From Paraspadella gotoi (Eukaryota > Chaetognatha): a stretch of DNA of 64,000 bases. The translations under genes were made by a program, and so were the position numbers. Numbering within the stretch: position 1 is the first letter of the stretch; each line of letters starts with the position of its first letter. Under the pieces are notes generated by a model. It was not told the DNA's origin. It ran no database searches and saw only the letters and a list, made by a program, of their open reading frames with translations. Positions 30,931 to 43,826 of the stretch are shown piece after piece. The stretch lies in NCBI GenBank assembly GCA_051294375.1, contig CM119264.1:14043323-14107322 (forward strand), in the 5' to 3' direction.

Positions 30931-33900
30931 ATGGCGCGGCCTCTCTCCGCGTCTCTCACCTCGCCATTCGCCCTTTGTTGGGGGGCGTCTCGGTTGACGA
31001 CGAGTTGGACCTTCATCCTTCTCGCAATGGGTATACAGACTTGGCCGCGACTCGTTGTCCGGTCTCAGGAGTACGGATCGCCCTCATCCTCCTCGTACTA
31101 CTACTCCAAATCGTCCGAGGTCCAGTTCCCCCAGCACGACCGCTGCGAACCCATCACCATTCCCTTGTGCAACGACATTCAGTACAACATGACCATCATG
31201 CCTAATCTTCTCAATCACCAGAAGCAAGAGGACGCCGGACTCGAGGTCCACCAGTTCTTTCCACTTGTGAAAGTCCAGTGCAGCAAGGACCTAAAGTTCT
31301 TTCTCTGCAGCATGTACGCCCCAGTGTGCACCGTTCTAGACAACCCCATTCCCCCTTGCCGCAAACTCTGCGTCTCCGCTCGCAACGGCTGCGAGAGTCT
31401 CATGAACAAGTTCGGCTTCCAATGGCCCGAGAGCCTCCGATGCGAGAACTTCCCCGAGCAGGGTCTCTGCGTCGGCGAGAACTCTTCGGAACCCGTGGAG
31501 CCGACGCCATCGACGTGGCCTTCCCAGTCACCAGTCCACAATCGCAGCGTTGAGTTCGAGTGCCCCCTAGCTTTTGCTGCGTCGCCAGAGCTCGGCTACA
31601 AACTCGACGTGGGTCCCGGAGGCCCAACGAGGGACTGCGCGGCCCCGTGCGACCGCATGTTCTTCAGTGACAAGGAGCGGACCATTCTCAAATACTGGAT
31701 TTTCTTCTGGTCCGTGGTCTGCGCCGCGTCGACGCTTTTCACCGTCCTCACCTTCCTCGTGCACACCTCTCGATTCCAGTATCCCGAGCGGCCCATCATC
31801 TTCCTCTCGGGCTGCTACTTTATGGTCGCCGTCACCTACGTCGTCGGATTCGCCGTTGGAGACGAAGTCGCCTGCCGTGAACCTTTTCGTCAGAACGGAG
31901 AGCCAGCCGTTCATGGGGTAAGCTCCTTGGTTACTGGTTAGAAATTGTTCGGTAATAATTTTACTTGGGCTACTTTCGGTTCTTCGTTAGAATGATCTGA
32001 AAATTTATTAAACCTTGTACAGAAAGCTTCATATTATAAAATGAAGTACCCCTTTTTTGTGACCAGAGCACGCTCCGAGAAAACTAATGGACCAAATTTA
32101 TTGAAATTTAGTAAGAATAGTACAAATAGAACTATCGAGGCGAATTTCAATATTTGACCCTTCAGCCGAGATATGGGGTCACCCTAAGGCCCTTAGGGGG
32201 AAAAAATGATTAAAATTTGTTTTCAAATTTTGAATTTTTTCATTAATTTTGTTTTGAAGTGTCAAAAACATTTACTTTTCCACAAAAACGTATTTATTAC
32301 CACAAAAATATTGGTTTACCTTAATTCTAGTCAGTTTTAGAATAATTTGGCAAAATTGGAAGTAAAACGATGAGCCATGCATCTTCAAACAATGCTTAAT
32401 TATTAAAAAATTATCAATTTTAGTTATAAAATGTGTTGGTTTTTTTTTTGTTTAAAACTTCAATGCACCTGATGCTAATAAAAAATTTCAAAAAAATGGC
32501 CAAAAAATTTTTAAGTTTTTTTTGCCCCCCCAGGGGTCCACCGAGGGCCCTGTATCTCTTGTCAGGGGTTGAATATCAAAATTCGCCTCGATAGTTCCAT
32601 TTATATTGTCATTAGCACTCTTAAAAGTAAAATTTCATGAAATTCGATCAGGGAGTTTGGTAGGAATAGATTCTGGTCACAAAAAAGGGGTACTTCATTT
32701 TATAATATGAAGCCTTATTTAATCGTCTCCAAATAAGGCAAAATTTGAATAGTATCTAGCTCATGGTATCTAGTAAAGGTATAAAGAAATTTTTGCTGGT
32801 TAAATCCATTCAAAGACAGATGGGTCATTTTGATTTTGATTTTGATTTTTTGCTATCTCGTGCGTTTTGCGCGTTTTTTAAATTTTTAGACGCCTTTGAT
32901 GAGTTCACCCCGCCTATAAGCATGACACCTTCAGTTCATTGAGTAAAGCCATCAGCTCATGAACACTAGGTAACGGGTTCAATCCCAACCCGGTACCTAC
33001 CCTGCGAGAAGCGTGAGGACGGCCGTAAACCGCCTTGCGGCGTGGAAAACCCTCTAGCCTGGCTTAAAAGTCTTTAGTAGTCTTTAGCCCACTAAACGCT
33101 TTATACACAAGTATTTTAAAGGTTTTTATGGTTGGATGATAAAAATTATTTGGTGAACGTTGAAAATAGAATACATATGATCCAAAAATCTATCATAAGA
33201 AGGCAAACTCCCACTTTTTGGGATAAATTTATTTTTATTTTTATCAAAAAAAAACAAAAACTCACTGATTAATGTATATTGTCGATTTTATTATTACGTA
33301 TTATTGTCAAAAATCCTTTCAAATAGTTCTCTCTACCCATCGCCATTTTGGCAAATAAGCATAACATCCCTGCTTGTGTGGTAATTTTGGTGAGCAGGAA
33401 AAATAGTATAAATTATCTTAAATGCCCGCCCTAATTTTGCCCTTAAAAAGTTTGCGTCCTCTCATCGTCAAATTTTTTTTGGAGATGCTCGAAATCATTA
33501 AAACGTCAACCAGAGTTAGACGACCCAGAGGCAACTGGCGATTTCCTTTTTTTGTTTCTACTGGGGCTACAGATCTAGTTTTTATCATTCTCATCTTTCT
33601 GCTGAACTAAAGTAATTTCAATAACCAGTAACCGTTAAAAAAATTACACGAATTTAAATCTCCTTTCTCCACCTTCCTAGTTTTCGGAACAAAACACGTT
33701 CATTGTTTACGTTGGAGTTTTTTGTTTGGTTGTGAATAAGAATGCCTTGGCTTAAATGGGATTTTCGGTTTTATCGATGTTGGGTTGCGAGAAAATCCTT
33801 TTTATTCTGATTTTGATCTGTCAGTTTAAAAAAAATATTAATAAATTATTTGTTTTCCCTCCCTCCAGCTCGCTCAGATGATTTGTGTTGTTTTCTTGTT

Positions 33901-36900
33901 TCTACATGAGAGAAGGGAGATATAGCTAGATAACATATATAGTTAGAGAATGATAATACCTTGTCGTTCAAGGAATGAAATGGTCTAAGTAAGAGAGAGA
34001 GAGAGGGGGAACAGAGGGAGAGAGACAGGGGGATAGAAAATAATAATTCTTTACAACTAAAACTTTTAAAACCAAATAAGTAAAATAAGTGTCAACAATT
34101 AGTAACTAATAAGTTAATGTGAAAGAGAAAAAAGAAATGTGAAAGTGAAAGGATACATTTGGTGCAAGATAGATAAGTTAATATTATTATTATTAAAGTG
34201 AAATATAAGAGTAAAGATAGAGCTCAAAATGAGCTGGCCCCCCTTGGTTAAAAAAAATGAGAGGCTCGGACGATGAGGCCGGGTCATTGACGTGTCATTG
34301 GTTAAGAGGACAACTGAACTGCTTTCACACAAAAACTGTCTATTAATTCACAAATAATATTGACCCTGATGAAGGCTTGCAGCTAAAGCGGAAACATGTA
34401 CAAATAATAATACAAATAAATCGTTTACTCAATTCAAATTTTGCCTTTAATTTAGAGAATGATAATACTTTGTCGTTCAGGGATTAATTATACTCGCAAC
34501 GTGCTGATTGGGTTTACAAATTCCATATTTTCTCCCATTTATTGATTCCTTAATTTTTTCGAGTTTCTCCCTCTCCATTTATCCACCCATGTACTATTTC
34601 ACTCAGTTTTATCATTTGTTCTTTCCCCCTTCTCTCTTCTATGTTTTACCCCCTTTCTCTTTTTGAATCCCGAGGCACAGAAATCCAAGTCGTTTTCGGA
34701 ATCTCGAGAGGCAAACGAGCTCTTCTTTTGAGAGGGATATATTTTGGCACGTTCTGGAATAGTGTACAAGCATCGACCAGTGCCTCCGGCAAAGACTTTA
34801 TTATTACCTGGCGCGCCGCTTGTTTTTAGATACAAAAACTTTCGGTCTAGCCATTTAATAATAATATATTTATAATATATTTATGCTCTTATTTATTTAT
34901 ACGTAGTTAAAAAGTAATTATAATTTTTTTAAATTAATGGTTTATTATTTTACCTAGGTGCGAGTGATTATGCAAGGCACGAAAAAAGAGGGATGCACCG
35001 TCCTCTTCATGATGCTGTATTTCTTCGGCATGGCGTCGTCCATCTGGTGGGTCATTCTCACCTTCACGTGGCTACTTGCGGCTGGGTTCAAGTGGGGCGC
35101 GGAGGCCATAGAAGGCCTGTCCCACTACTTCCATCTCGCTGCGTGGGGTTGGCCCGCCATCAAGACCATCGCCATTCTTACCATGGCCAAGGTAAAGGGT
35201 CTGGTTAGCAGTGATTCTGTTTATTGAAGAATGAAAACTCTTAGACTTCGTCCGTAGTTTGGTTTATTCCCGATTTTTGTTACTTCGCCTCCGGGCGTGA
35301 ACTGTTTTAGCGGGAGGCTTTGAATTCAAGTGATTGGGGAAACCTGGCTCTACCATGATTTCACATATAACTTTCAAATGTTGATTATATATATTATAAA
35401 ATCCTAAATCAGTCTGTTAAATATTATTTAATCTATTGTTTTTAGACGTGTCAAAATTCACCTGATGCGAGACACACGATACGAGTATTGATGCTGTCCG
35501 TCTCTTGGGAAAATCCCAAGCTTCACTGTCTAACAAAAATTCGCTTTAAGTTTTTTTTTTTTTTCAAAAAGTTTTTTTTACTTGAGGCGGGACCTCAACA
35601 TGAAATCGCATAAAAAACTTTAAAAAGTGTAGACTAGGATTAGTATCGTCCCAGAGAAGAGCAATTTCAAGGCGGAATATATATAAAATTATATATTAGG
35701 TTCCCAACTGATGACCTTCCCATTGTATAAACATAAAAGATAAAAAATATTCAAAAAAGAAATAATTAAAAAATGGATAAAGAAAAAATAAAATTTTCAT
35801 TAAAGTATTTTAAAATTATATTCATGACATAAAGGTGCCCCTATAGACCTTTCCCCAGTATGTATCCCTATCAGAACATACAATTCTACATAATAGTCTT
35901 ATCCCTATTGGTAAAAAATCATATCTAACGTTGGTCCCTCAAAAAATTATCCATTCCCACCCCTTTCTGTTCAGCCTCTTAGATATTATGATTTTTCATT
36001 AATGACTTTCTAATAGAAATGATGTGTGATATCTATTAGAAAACTAGGACAGATAGTAATCTAACCTTGTGTTGTATAGATGCTCCCTCTATTTCCAGAA
36101 GACAACACTGACTTCCCCTTCCCAAATTGAATTATTAGATAAATAAAACATTTTTAAAAAAGAAAGCAATATATGTTTGAATAAATAATATAGTTTAAAT
36201 ACTAAATCCTTAATAAAAATATTAAAATATTAAAATAGAAAAATGAAAAATAGTGAAACAAGTAATTTGCAAATTTTCATATATATTCTGTTTTACATTT
36301 TAAAATATATATGTTTATTCATTTTATTTAATTTTCTTTTTTCCCTAAACCTCGCATATATTTCCTATAAATCATTTTTATTTCTCTAATGCTTGGGTTC
36401 TGAGTATAATATGTATTTTTGGGTTGTTTTCAATTGATTCTCTAGTGAAAAATGTTGTAGCGCTTTATAAAAGAGAACGAAGAGAGAAAAAGAAACACTT
36501 CGATTGTCAAATATTGTAAGAGCTAAAGGAGACTAAATTTATTGCAATTTTTTAATAAATTGTGGAAAGAATAACTTATGGGTATAATATGATTTTTTAT
36601 GTTCTTTATATTCTATATATCCGATCTTCTCCATCGCGCGAAGGAAGACGCAAGACGCGCACCCCCTTTTATGGGGCTGTAAATTGTACGTTGCCACATA
36701 TTTATGACTGCACTAAAATGGGCGCGTTTTGAATGATTAAAGAGGACGAGGTTGTTCCTTGGAAATATTAAGTATCGTAATCGAGTGACGGTTATTTTCC
36801 TAAATTATTCTCTCCCCTTCTACGTTCGGAGGCCCTCCGATTTAAAGCCGCAAGTTTTTGTTTACTTGGCGTTTTTTTTGTTCTTGTAAATCTTGTAACC

Positions 36901-39567
36901 TCTTTAACTTACTATTGAAACGTTTTTCTTTTTCTTTTCTAAAGCCCGCGGTTCCTAGCTCTCATCGAATCCCTCGCCAAAGTCGTTAGCTAAAAATTAA
37001 GGACGATTAAGTTAATTTTTTGTACTTTCCCTCCGACCGCGAGAGGGGAATTGCGCTTTTTTTTTTAAGTTTACATATGCCGACTCAATACATCGAAAGA
37101 GCGAAAGATAGAGAATTGTGCGGAACTGGTGAATCCTCTCTCTCTCCCTCCAGTTTCGTTCGCTTTGTTTTTCTATCGAAGGGTAATAAATCCCATGAAA
37201 TGGTTTTTTTCTAAACGTTTATACAGACAACCCGGCCGGAGAGAGATAGGAAAGAGAGGAAGAGAAAGAGAGATTCCCGCGGTAGAAATCATACATCGGA
37301 ATGAATCGCGATGGTTTATTACTAACGGATAAAAAACCTCTCCTTTCACCCCCTTTTATTTTTATTAATATTATTATTTAGGTGGACGGTGACATTTATT
37401 CGGGCGTCTGTTACGTGGGCCTCTACGATGTCGACGCACTCAGGATTTTCGTGTTGGGGCCTCTCTTCGTTTATTTAGTTTTGGTGAGCTTTCTTTTTTG
37501 TCTTTCTTTTTTTACGAATTTTGTCTTTCCTTTATATTCCTTTTTCTTCTAGTTTCACCCTCTCTGCCCAGTTCCCTGTGTCCTTTCATTTTTTGGCCCT
37601 TTTTTCGTATATTTATATATATTTATACCTTTTTTACATCTTTTTTGTTACGGTAATTTTTGCTTTAGACTAAAGTTTAGTATTTAAACCTATTTTTAAC
37701 GATACAGGAGTTAGTTATTCATTTTTTATTTCTTTAAAATTTTAAATGTCTATAAATGTGAAACAAATTTTTGACGATTTGTTTTGTGTGTAATACTGTT
37801 TGCGGCGATGTTTGTCAAGGGAGCAATTTCTCTCCGTCGACGATATTAAAATCATTTAAAATAAAAAAGACCGCAACCCCGACAGGGATAAAGAACCATT
37901 GACCTTCCCATTCTCACGTAATTAACTATAAAATTCTGTACGAATCGAGGGCTATAAAAATCGAAAAATAAAAAAGTCCAGAATTTTTTTCTCGTACGGT
38001 CCTATTCGTCACGTAATTTGGACGCGTTAGTTCCCGCGAAAAGAAGTTAACTCTGAATCTTTTTACATTCGAATAACCCACTTTCTTTCTGATCCTTGCC
38101 AATCAGGGCACCCTTTTCCTCGGGGCGGGCTTTTTCTCCCTGTGCCGAATCCGGACCATTTTGAAGGCGGACGGGATGAAGACGGAAAAGTACGAAAAAC
38201 TAATGGTGCGCATCGGCGTCTTCTCCGTCCTTTATACTGTCCCTGCCGTTTTCGTTATCGTCTGCTATTTCTACGAACAGGTAATTAAATTCTTTCTTCA
38301 CTGTGCGTAACTGCGTATGTTTAACTATTTTAAGAAGAGCCTTTCTTTCATATTTGTCAGAGACAGATTCTAAAAGTTTAATTTAATGTTCATGTTTTTT
38401 CAGAGTTACATGGATTCGTGGATGACGTGGTGGTGGCGTTCGATCTGCGAGCGCCACGCCATTCCATGCCCCCCAAACGACGTCTCGCTTTACCAAAGTC
38501 CGAACTTTACGGCGTTCATGCTCAAGTACCTTATGCTGGTCATTGTCGGCATTACTTCGGGTGAGAGGATTTTTTTGGTGTAGTGAAATTAGAAAAAAGA
38601 TCTGGGCGCGACGTTTGGTTGTACAATTAACATAGAAGCGTGCCTGCTTGAACGGATTTCGGTTTGGGTCGGAAACACTTCAGTCATGAACCACGGCTAG
38701 TGACTTAATCAACATTTACCTTGAATTTTGGTACTGTTCACTGAACACTCATTAGTCGTTTAATCATTAATTTGGCATTATTTTACTTTCGCCGACTGGG
38801 GTTGGGGGGGTTAGGGTTAAGGTAATTAGGTAATAATTATTATTTTTTGAGTAATAAAATTTTCTTATAGTAAAATTTTATTAGTGCTGATTAGGATTTA
38901 GACTTTTTTTATCTCGCCAGATTTTGATTTTGATTCGCCTTTGCTTCTTGGTGACCGTTGTTGTTGTCTCGCTTACTATCGCAAATTGTAAAAGAGTGTA
39001 ATTATAGGAAGCTAAAAAATTAGATATAGCTTCTAATCAGCAAGATCTTTTAGATTCAAATATTCCTACACTCATTTGTTTGTTTTATTTACGAAATAAT
39101 TTTTATATATATAAACGAGTTCAGCTCTGTAGCCTCTGTCCATCAATCAATCAATTACTATTACATCAAATTACTATTACATCAATCAATCAATAATTAT
39201 TATATCAATAATTGTTATTGCATTAATATTTTTTTCCGGATTTTTTTATTAATTTTTTTTGATAGTAAGGTCTGACGAGATCACTTTACTTTTAAGATTT
39301 TTAATAATAATTTAAAAAATTATATTAAAAAAAAAAATTATTTCCTTAACCAGAGGTCAGAGACTCAAAGCTTATTTAGCTACTCTTGAAAAAACCAAGA
39401 TGAATGCATTTTCATGCAGTAGTAAAGTACACTTAGCAAATTACTATGTTTTATCCTTAGGAGCGTGGATTTGGAGTGGTAAGACTTTTCAGTCTTGGAA
39501 AGCCTTTTTCTCTCGCGTCTCCAGTTGTTGCGGAAGAGAAAAATCCAACGTTCCCACCGCCGTGTGA
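30931..39567 (+). CDS. Frizzled Wnt receptor (complete)
   Basis: Six exons: 30931-31917, 34958-35191, 37382-37483, 38107-38280, 38404-38560, 39461-39567. They give 586 residues with all phases matching. A hydrophobic leader lies near residues 24-36. The Wnt-binding cysteine-rich domain spans about 72-180 and has all ten cysteines; blocks such as [15 protein letters not shown] and [11 protein letters not shown] fit FZD1/2/7 best. The seven-span region starts near 245 and includes FRYPERPI-like [23 protein letters not shown] and [14 protein letters not shown]. The Dishevelled-binding motif KTFQSW is at 559-564, followed by a short tail ending PTAV, a class I PDZ ligand pattern. Two N-glycosylation sites lie in the linker. 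Intron 1 (3 kb) holds a MITE, a SINE-like copy and a foldback-related element. The gene is divergent to CNPPD1 and about 9 kb from cyclin Y. Confidence 0.97.
32025..32714. mobile_element. MITE with long inverted ends in Frizzled intron 1
   Basis: A 690-base element. The left end GCTTCATATTATAAAATG is mirrored at the right end, followed inward by GTACCCCTTTTTTGTGACC and its complement. Similarity of the arms continues for roughly 180 bases (AACTATCGAGGCGAAT at the left, its complement at the right). No coding capacity. It looks like an intact non-autonomous DNA transposon or foldback. Confidence 0.85.
32930..33112 (+). mobile_element. tRNA-derived SINE-like repeat, family 3
   Basis: Contains a tRNA-like arm GGTAACGGGTTCAATCCC with B box GGTTCAATCCC, then a non-tRNA body (GCGAGAAGCGTGAGGAC, GTAAACCGCCTTGCGGC). 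The G+C-rich body stands out from the surrounding intron. Only this copy is seen in the window, so the call rests on the B box and composition. Confidence 0.5.
33940..34487 (+). mobile_element. Retroelement-like insertion flanked by ~30-base repeats
   Basis: TTAGAGAATGATAATAC and the following TTGTCGTTCA(A/G)GGA occur at both 33,944-33,976 and 34,453-34,485. Between them lie a GA-rich stretch, GAGCTCAAAATGAGCTGG (shared with 57,560-57,580) and CTGATGA...GAAACATGT at 34,365-34,399. The flanking copies could be a long target-site duplication. It lies in Frizzled intron 1. Confidence 0.6.
38780..38955 (+). repeat. Short MITE-like repeat in Frizzled intron 5
   Basis: Begins TTTTACTTTCGCCGACTGGGGTT, as at 41,545 and 42,738, then a G-rich stretch with TTAGGGTTAAGG and AGGTAATAATTATTA. 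The right end is decayed here. Confidence 0.5.
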
Positions 39568-41544
39568 GGGAAAGCTTTCGGTTACAATGAAACTCGCGCC
39601 AATCCGAATTGAAACAAAATTACATGGTTTTTCGCTCCAGTTTATGAAAACCAACCGATCCTGCCTAAAGATTACGTAGCGACTCTTGCTCTCTTCTCTC
39701 CGCCCGAGACTCCTGTAATTTTGTGGGGTTTTTTTTTCCGAGTATTGGCAAGAAGTGGGGGGGGAACCGTTTCGGTCAATTCGTAAATATAAGCAATTCA
39801 TTTATTGGCAAAAAAATGGATTCAAGTCGTTAACCCTAACAGTTTTTCAGTAAAAACAAATATTCTTGATGTGTTGTAGTGATTGTAGATAAGACGAGTA
39901 TTATCATTATTACATACTTTCTTTTCGCTTTTATTCCTTTTCTTAATTTTTTTATTTCTGACCTTTCATACCGTAACCCAACTTTCTCCCATGACTCATG
40001 ACCCCGTCCAACTCTCTCTCTCTCTCCCTTACAATTTCCCACCTTTCATATTTGCTTTCACGGCACTTATTTTGAATTAACGAAAATCCCTTTCTGTTGC
40101 GAGGTACTTACTGTATTTGTTTTTTCATCTGCATGGTCGTAAATCTATTAAATACAGTCATGTCTGATTACTTAGAAGTAATTTACAATTAGTTCTTTTA
40201 TAACTGCAGTCAATGTGCAGTAACCTTTTCCAACTTTTTATTGTTATTTCACAAAAGTTTTGAGAGAGACATAATCTAAAGAATATATTAAATTACATTG
40301 CTTGGGTTCATGTAAAAAATGTTACTAAAGCGAACGCACAAATATTTTTTTGTCACAAGCAATAAATCCGATACAATCAACGCTTTTAGTTGATTTCAAT
40401 AGTATAATATTGTAAAGGAGATTATGTACTTTTTGATATTATTGCTCACTAAGATTGGATTTTTAATTCTGTACAGAAGTTTGTTTTCGTTGTATGGTTT
40501 GGCAAACTACGTAAATGAATTCGGACTGCTATTTTCTGCTTTGGTTAGTAGTAATTTTAATAGTGATTTAAATTTTGATGGGAAAAGTTTATATGCATAA
40601 TGCTATAAAATAAACTGGTTTTGAGCATCGGTGGACCATACAAATGATCATTGCCATCATAATGCTTCGCATCAAATAAATTAGTAACTTAAATATTTTT
40701 TTCCTTTTTGTTTAAAATAATTGTTTGACTATAGCTATCGCGGAATTTAGCTAATATTAATAATTGTAATAGTATTATATAATTTAGCTGTAAATTAAAG
40801 ATTTTAAATATAGATGAAATACGAATAGTTTTCTCTGATTGAGCAATCCCAACGCGACCGCATTCAAAGTTTTGGTCGGACGAGGGACGAAATTAAAACT
40901 GCTATTTCAGATCAAGCAGATTTCCGTCTCGATTCGCCCTTAAAACATAATTTTTTCTACAAGGTTGTTACAGAGGGATATAAAACTATTTTGACATCCT
41001 ATAATCCAACTAGTGCTCTATATTTTAATAAGAAATTTGGGTTGTACCACGTTGGTAGAAGTAGATATCCTTTCCAGTTTGAGTTTCTAAAATTAGGTTT
41101 GACTCTTAACAAACTCGGTAGATTGTAGACGCCCATGTTGAAATTATATCATCAAAATTCTTGTTTAGCCAAGTTAAAAGCGATAGAACCTTGCTCAGTT
41201 GCTTGAGGCAGTTAGGCTTACAATGTTCTTTTATTTTTATAACTTTGTTCTAAACTTAACACGTTACAAGCCCCAACCACCGACCTCTGAAAGGTTCAGG
41301 TATGTAACAAAAGACCAACGATTTTTGTATATGAACTGTCGAAAGAAAATACGTTTAATAATTGATCGGTAATTTCGGTACTGATTTTGTATAACGTTGA
41401 ATTGTCATTATCATTAGTAATTACTAATTTTTATTACCCATATTAATTTTTTATCTTTACTCAGTAGATGACATTTTGAAATTTAGTAACTTTCCGTTGG
41501 TGCAGAAAGATTTGCATCAACTGTAATGTAATTAATTGGGTTAA

Positions 41545-41708
41545 TTTTATTTTCGCCGACCGGGGTTAGTGGGGGTTAAGGGTGGTTTAGAGGTAGTTTA
41601 GAGTAAGGGGAATTGGATAATAATTTTTTCTTATTTTTTTTAAAAATAAGTTGTTTTTTTTCAAAAGACGCTAAAAAAGTCCGGTAGGCGAAAGTAAAGT
41701 TTTGTTAA
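41545..41708. mobile_element. Small MITE with TTTCGCCGACCGG ends
   Basis: About 165 bases. The left end is TTTTCGCCGACCGGGGTT and the right end has the complement form CCGGTAGGCGAAAGTAAAG. The interior is G/A-rich, then T-rich. Left ends of relatives occur at 38,780 and 42,738. Confidence 0.6.
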
Positions 41709-41769
41709 TTAATTTTCATTCCAAGTCTATACTTTATATTATTAAATTTTATATAATTTTAACCTATAA

Positions 41770-43826
41770 GTAGAAGTCTACGTCGTTCTTAGAAATTGAA
41801 GACTTTTTCAATGGAGATTTTTGTTAAAATCTGACTACCAAATAATGTCAACGCCCCCGGGAAAAATTCAGCTAAAAAATAGATGTTAAAACACTCGATT
41901 CCGATCCTGTTGCATCTGAAGGGCTCGCATTTTTTTTCTCTTGACAAATCACCATCATTTTGACATCAAACCATCAGATTCAAATTGACTGGTCCGCTCG
42001 AAAAAATATTTTCGACGCAATTTTTATATATAAAATAAAGGTATTTCTCAACTTCAATACAATGTCAACGCATTTAACATATGTTGTGATTTTACAATAA
42101 ACTTCAAATTCAGGAATCCAATAGCCATATGTCTGAAGGGCTCTCAAAATTTTTCTTTACATTTTATTTGGTTATTTTGATATGATACGATCATGGGAAA
42201 GTGAATTAGTCCATTTTGGTGAAATTTTTATTTAAAGTAAAAGAGGAGCTAACGATCGGAATTCTAAGAGTTTTCAACCGGGAGTCAGATTCGGGAAAAA
42301 TCTTCTATGGCAAAAATCTTTCAAAGAAGGGGTCAATTTTCCGAATATTTTGGTTAATATTTTCTATATTTATGGTAGGATTTTTTTGAAACTTAATATT
42401 AACAATATTGCCATCATTCTACCTTGGCCGGTATAAGAATATATTAAAAAAACTTCTGGCTTTTATTCGTCAGAGCTTAGTCCTACGATAAGTGGTCAAA
42501 TTTTACAACATGAACAAATAAGTAAAGTTAGTGAAACGGAGGTGGAAGACGGAACAAAAGGTAAGGTTAAAAACCAAAGTGAAAGAGGATTTATCGGAAT
42601 GCTGTACCGAATGTAACTGTAAAGGACTAAGTGAAACGTCGATTGAGCATTGCTCATGTTGTTGTAATTGTATAAAGCTTTTAAAGCAAAGAACGAAAGT
42701 GAATACAGAATTACAGATTATATTAAAGTGAGCTAAATTTTACTTTCGCCGACCGCGGTTATGGCGGTTTTTTTTTAAATATTGATTTTTTTGAAAAAAT
42801 TGTGTATTTACTATCTAAGAAAAAAGTATATGACATTTTTAATAAAAGATATCTACTCAAAAACTTATTTGATTTAAAAAAACTATAATGTTTCCGAATT
42901 TACATTGAATTTTTTAAAAATTTTTTTGTAGGTCAAATCATTTAGAAGTTACAGGCAAAAAAATATTGTTACTTCAAATGAAAAATGGCAAAAAAAATCA
43001 TATTTAGTTTTCTACCATTATTGGTATTTATTTGGTTTTATTTTAAATGGAATTATTTTTTTTTTTAATTTGGCAATGCTAAAGGTTTAAAAAAGTATTA
43101 TTATATAGGACTAAGCTCTGACGAACAGAGCCAGAGGTTTTTTTAATAATATTCTTATACCGGCCCAAGGTAGAATGATGGCAATATTGTTAATATTAAG
43201 TTTCAAAAATTCCTACCATAAATAATAGAAAAATTAACGCAAAATCTTTGGAAAATCGACCCTTCTTTGGAAGATTTTCGCCATAGAAGATTTTTTCCCG
43301 AATCTGACTCCCGGTTGAAAACTCTTAGAATTCCGATCGTTAGCTCTCTTTACTTTTACTTTAATAAAAATTTCACCAAAATGGACTAATTCACTTTCCC
43401 ATGATCGTATCATATCAAAATAACCAAATAAAATGTAAAAAAAAATTTTGAGAGCCCTTCAGACATATGGCTATTGGATTCCTGATTTGAAGTTTATTGT
43501 AAAATCATAACATATGTTAAATGCATTGACATTGTATTGAAGTTGAAGAATCCTTTATTTTATATATAAAAATTGCGTCGAAAATATTTTCCTGAGCGGA
43601 CCAGTTCCATTTGAATCTGATGGTTTATGTCAAAATGATGGTTATTTGTCAAGAGAAAAAATATGCGAGCCCTTCAGATGCAACAGGATCGGAATCGAGT
43701 GTTTTTACATCTATTTTTTACCTGAATTTCTCCCAGGGGCTTGACATTATTTTGGTAGTCAGATTTTTAACGAAAATCTCCATTAAAGTCTTCCTCGATT
43801 CTAAGAACGACGTAGACTCCTATATT
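41770..43826. mobile_element. ~2-kb foldback element
   Basis: The two arms are inverted copies: about 41,770-42,485 and 43,110-43,826. Paired blocks run in mirrored order: CTACGTCGTTCTTAGAA, TCCGATCCTGTTGCATCTGA, CATATGTCTGAAGGGCTCTC, GATACGATCATGGGAAAGTG, AACGATCGGAATTCTAAGAG. The loop (about 42,490-43,105) holds no convincing gene, though a 66-residue Cys/Lys-rich frame sits at 42,531-42,731. A partial relative of one arm is at 59,520-59,660. Confidence 0.85.

Noticed and set aside
38800-38825. Telomere-like TTAGGG next to a G run
   Set aside because: Only one or two imperfect units, inside a Frizzled intron and part of a MITE-like repeat with copies elsewhere.
42531-42731. 66-residue Cys/Lys-rich frame in the foldback loop
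   Set aside because: Too short and unsupported. Its cysteine cluster does not match a known zinc finger, and no transposase motif is present.
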